Positions 7,606 through 8,368 of a stretch of DNA of 8,368 nucleotides are shown in pieces (within the stretch, counting starts at the first letter, position 1; every line of letters starts with the position of its first letter). A model generated the notes under the pieces. It did no database searches. It was not told the origin of the DNA and saw nothing but the letters and a program-made list of their open reading frames with translations. A program made the position numbers and the translations under genes. Source of the stretch: Sphingomonas sp. CCH9-E2 (GTDB lineage Bacteria > Pseudomonadota > Alphaproteobacteria > Sphingomonadales > Sphingomonadaceae); contig NZ_LSJM01000088.1 of assembly GCF_001557215.1 (NCBI RefSeq), positions 1 to 8,368 on the forward strand. The letters run 5' to 3'.

Positions 7606-8368
7606 CCTCCGCCAGCGATTGCCAGTCGAGCAGGCTGGCGAGCTGTCCCGCCGCCGCGATCGAGCGCGCATCGCCATCGCCGATGGTGAGAGCGATATGC
7701 GTGGCATCGAACCCGTCCAGCGACATGTCGAAGCTTCGCCAGGCGCCGTCGACATAAGCCAGCGTCCAGCTGTGCGGCATGAACACGTTGCTGACCCCGT
7801 GATAGCGTTCGCGCGAATAGACGAGGCCGCTGGCGACGCGGGTGGGGATGCCCGCCGCGCGTCCGAGTGCCGCAAGCACCACTGCATCTTCGGTGCAATC
7901 ACCACTGCCCGAGGCGAGCGCATCGGCGGCGCTGCGATGGCCGGTAAAGTCGATGCGCTGCATCACCGTCCGGGCGCGGACCGCCAGTTCCTCCATCGTG
8001 CGCGCAGGCGATAGCTGGCGGCGGATCACCGGGCGGGCGAGCGCCAGGACGCGCGGATGGTCATGCTGCAGCCAGGCGGTGGCGCGGCGGGCACCGGCAA
8101 GGGTTCCCGGATCGCTGGGCAGGCCGGGGCCGCAGCGGATACAGATATCGAGCGTCACGCCGGTCGCACCGGCGCTGACCCGCTGCTCGCCCGTTACGGG
8201 CGGGGCGAACGCGATGCCGTCGATGAAGCCGAAGCGGTAGCGGATATGGCCCTGCGCGGCGGCGGGGCCGATCCGCACCGGCGACTTGGCCATGACGTTG
8301 CGCAGCAGGCGATAGGGCGGATGCGGGCGCAGCGCGGTGTCGCGATTGGCGGGGCGGGTGGTGACCGC
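7583..8368 (-). CDS. Transglutaminase-like cysteine hydrolase domain protein (5' end beyond window)
   Basis: The frame is open to the right edge, so the N-terminus is missing; 261 codons are present. An ATG at 8293 exists, but the 25 codons before it (including HPPYRLLRNV) read as protein that continues smoothly, so it is probably internal. The C-terminal part is a transglutaminase-like (papain-fold) domain. Its catalytic triad is visible as Cys in SGDCTEDAVVLAALG (codon 7895-7897), His in MPHSWTLAYVDG and Asp in WRSFDMSLDG. Arg and Gly in AAGIPTRVASGL are also typical. Bacterial relatives act as proteases or peptide-modifying hydrolases; the substrate cannot be told. The part before the domain holds a Cys pair in DICIRCGPGLP. 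The stop codon lies inside the end of the convergent Cys-rich gene. Confidence 0.9.
   Translation of the reverse strand, partial: AVTTRPANRDTALRPHPPYRLLRNVMAKSPVRIGPAAAQGHIRYRFGFIDGIAFAPPVTGEQRVSAGATGVTLDICIRCGPGLPSDPGTLAGARRATAWLQHDHPRVLALARPVIRRQLSPARTMEELAVRARTVMQRIDFTGHRSAADALASGSGDCTEDAVVLAALGRAAGIPTRVASGLVYSRERYHGVSNVFMPHSWTLAYVDGAWRSFDMSLDGFDATHIALTIGDGDARSIAAAGQLASLLDWQSLAEVRTRASP

Noticed and set aside
6214..7923. 569-codon minus-strand frame that would extend arsI far upstream
   Set aside because: Only the last 159 residues match ArsI and they begin with a good ribosome site and an ATGA overlap with arsR. The upstream part crosses arsR and the control region in another frame.

Overview
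The window is high-GC DNA with dense, short-spaced genes. A split methionine synthase, a GC-rich inverted hairpin pair between genes, and the protein styles seen here point to an alphaproteobacterium, most likely a sphingomonad. This placement is by recognition only; no database search was possible.

Layout. Positions 1-456 (+) hold the 3' end of a gene for the homocysteine/zinc domain of cobalamin-dependent methionine synthase. Positions 543-3146 (+) hold the remaining modules of the same enzyme (pterin-binding, cap, cobalamin-binding, AdoMet-activation) as a separate gene. The 86 bp between them carry a REPIN-like pair of inverted hairpins. Positions 3190-4632 (+) encode an exported protein made almost wholly of kinesin-light-chain-type TPR units on an exact 42-residue period. 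It looks like the sensor half of a TPR-CHAT protein whose effector domain is missing.

Positions 4718-7028 (-) are a compact four-gene arsenic resistance operon, transcribed arsR-arsI-arsC-acr3, with genes that overlap or lie about 10 nt apart. ArsR senses trivalent arsenic. ArsI would demethylate methylarsenite to As(III). ArsC reduces arsenate to arsenite. Acr3 exports arsenite. The control region (about 7021-7100) has a perfect 7-bp inverted repeat at the arsR start codon and an 11-bp direct repeat 49 bp apart.

Divergent from arsR is a small Cys-rich, single-membrane-segment protein of unknown function (7168-7605, +). Its end overlaps by 23 bp, tail to tail, with a transglutaminase-like cysteine hydrolase (7583 to beyond 8368, -), which is cut by the window edge.

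No tRNA, rRNA, CRISPR array, insertion sequence or integrase was seen. The best candidates for something undescribed are the effector-less TPR protein, the Cys-rich protein sharing the ars control region, and the extra cysteine pairs at the C-terminus of ArsI.
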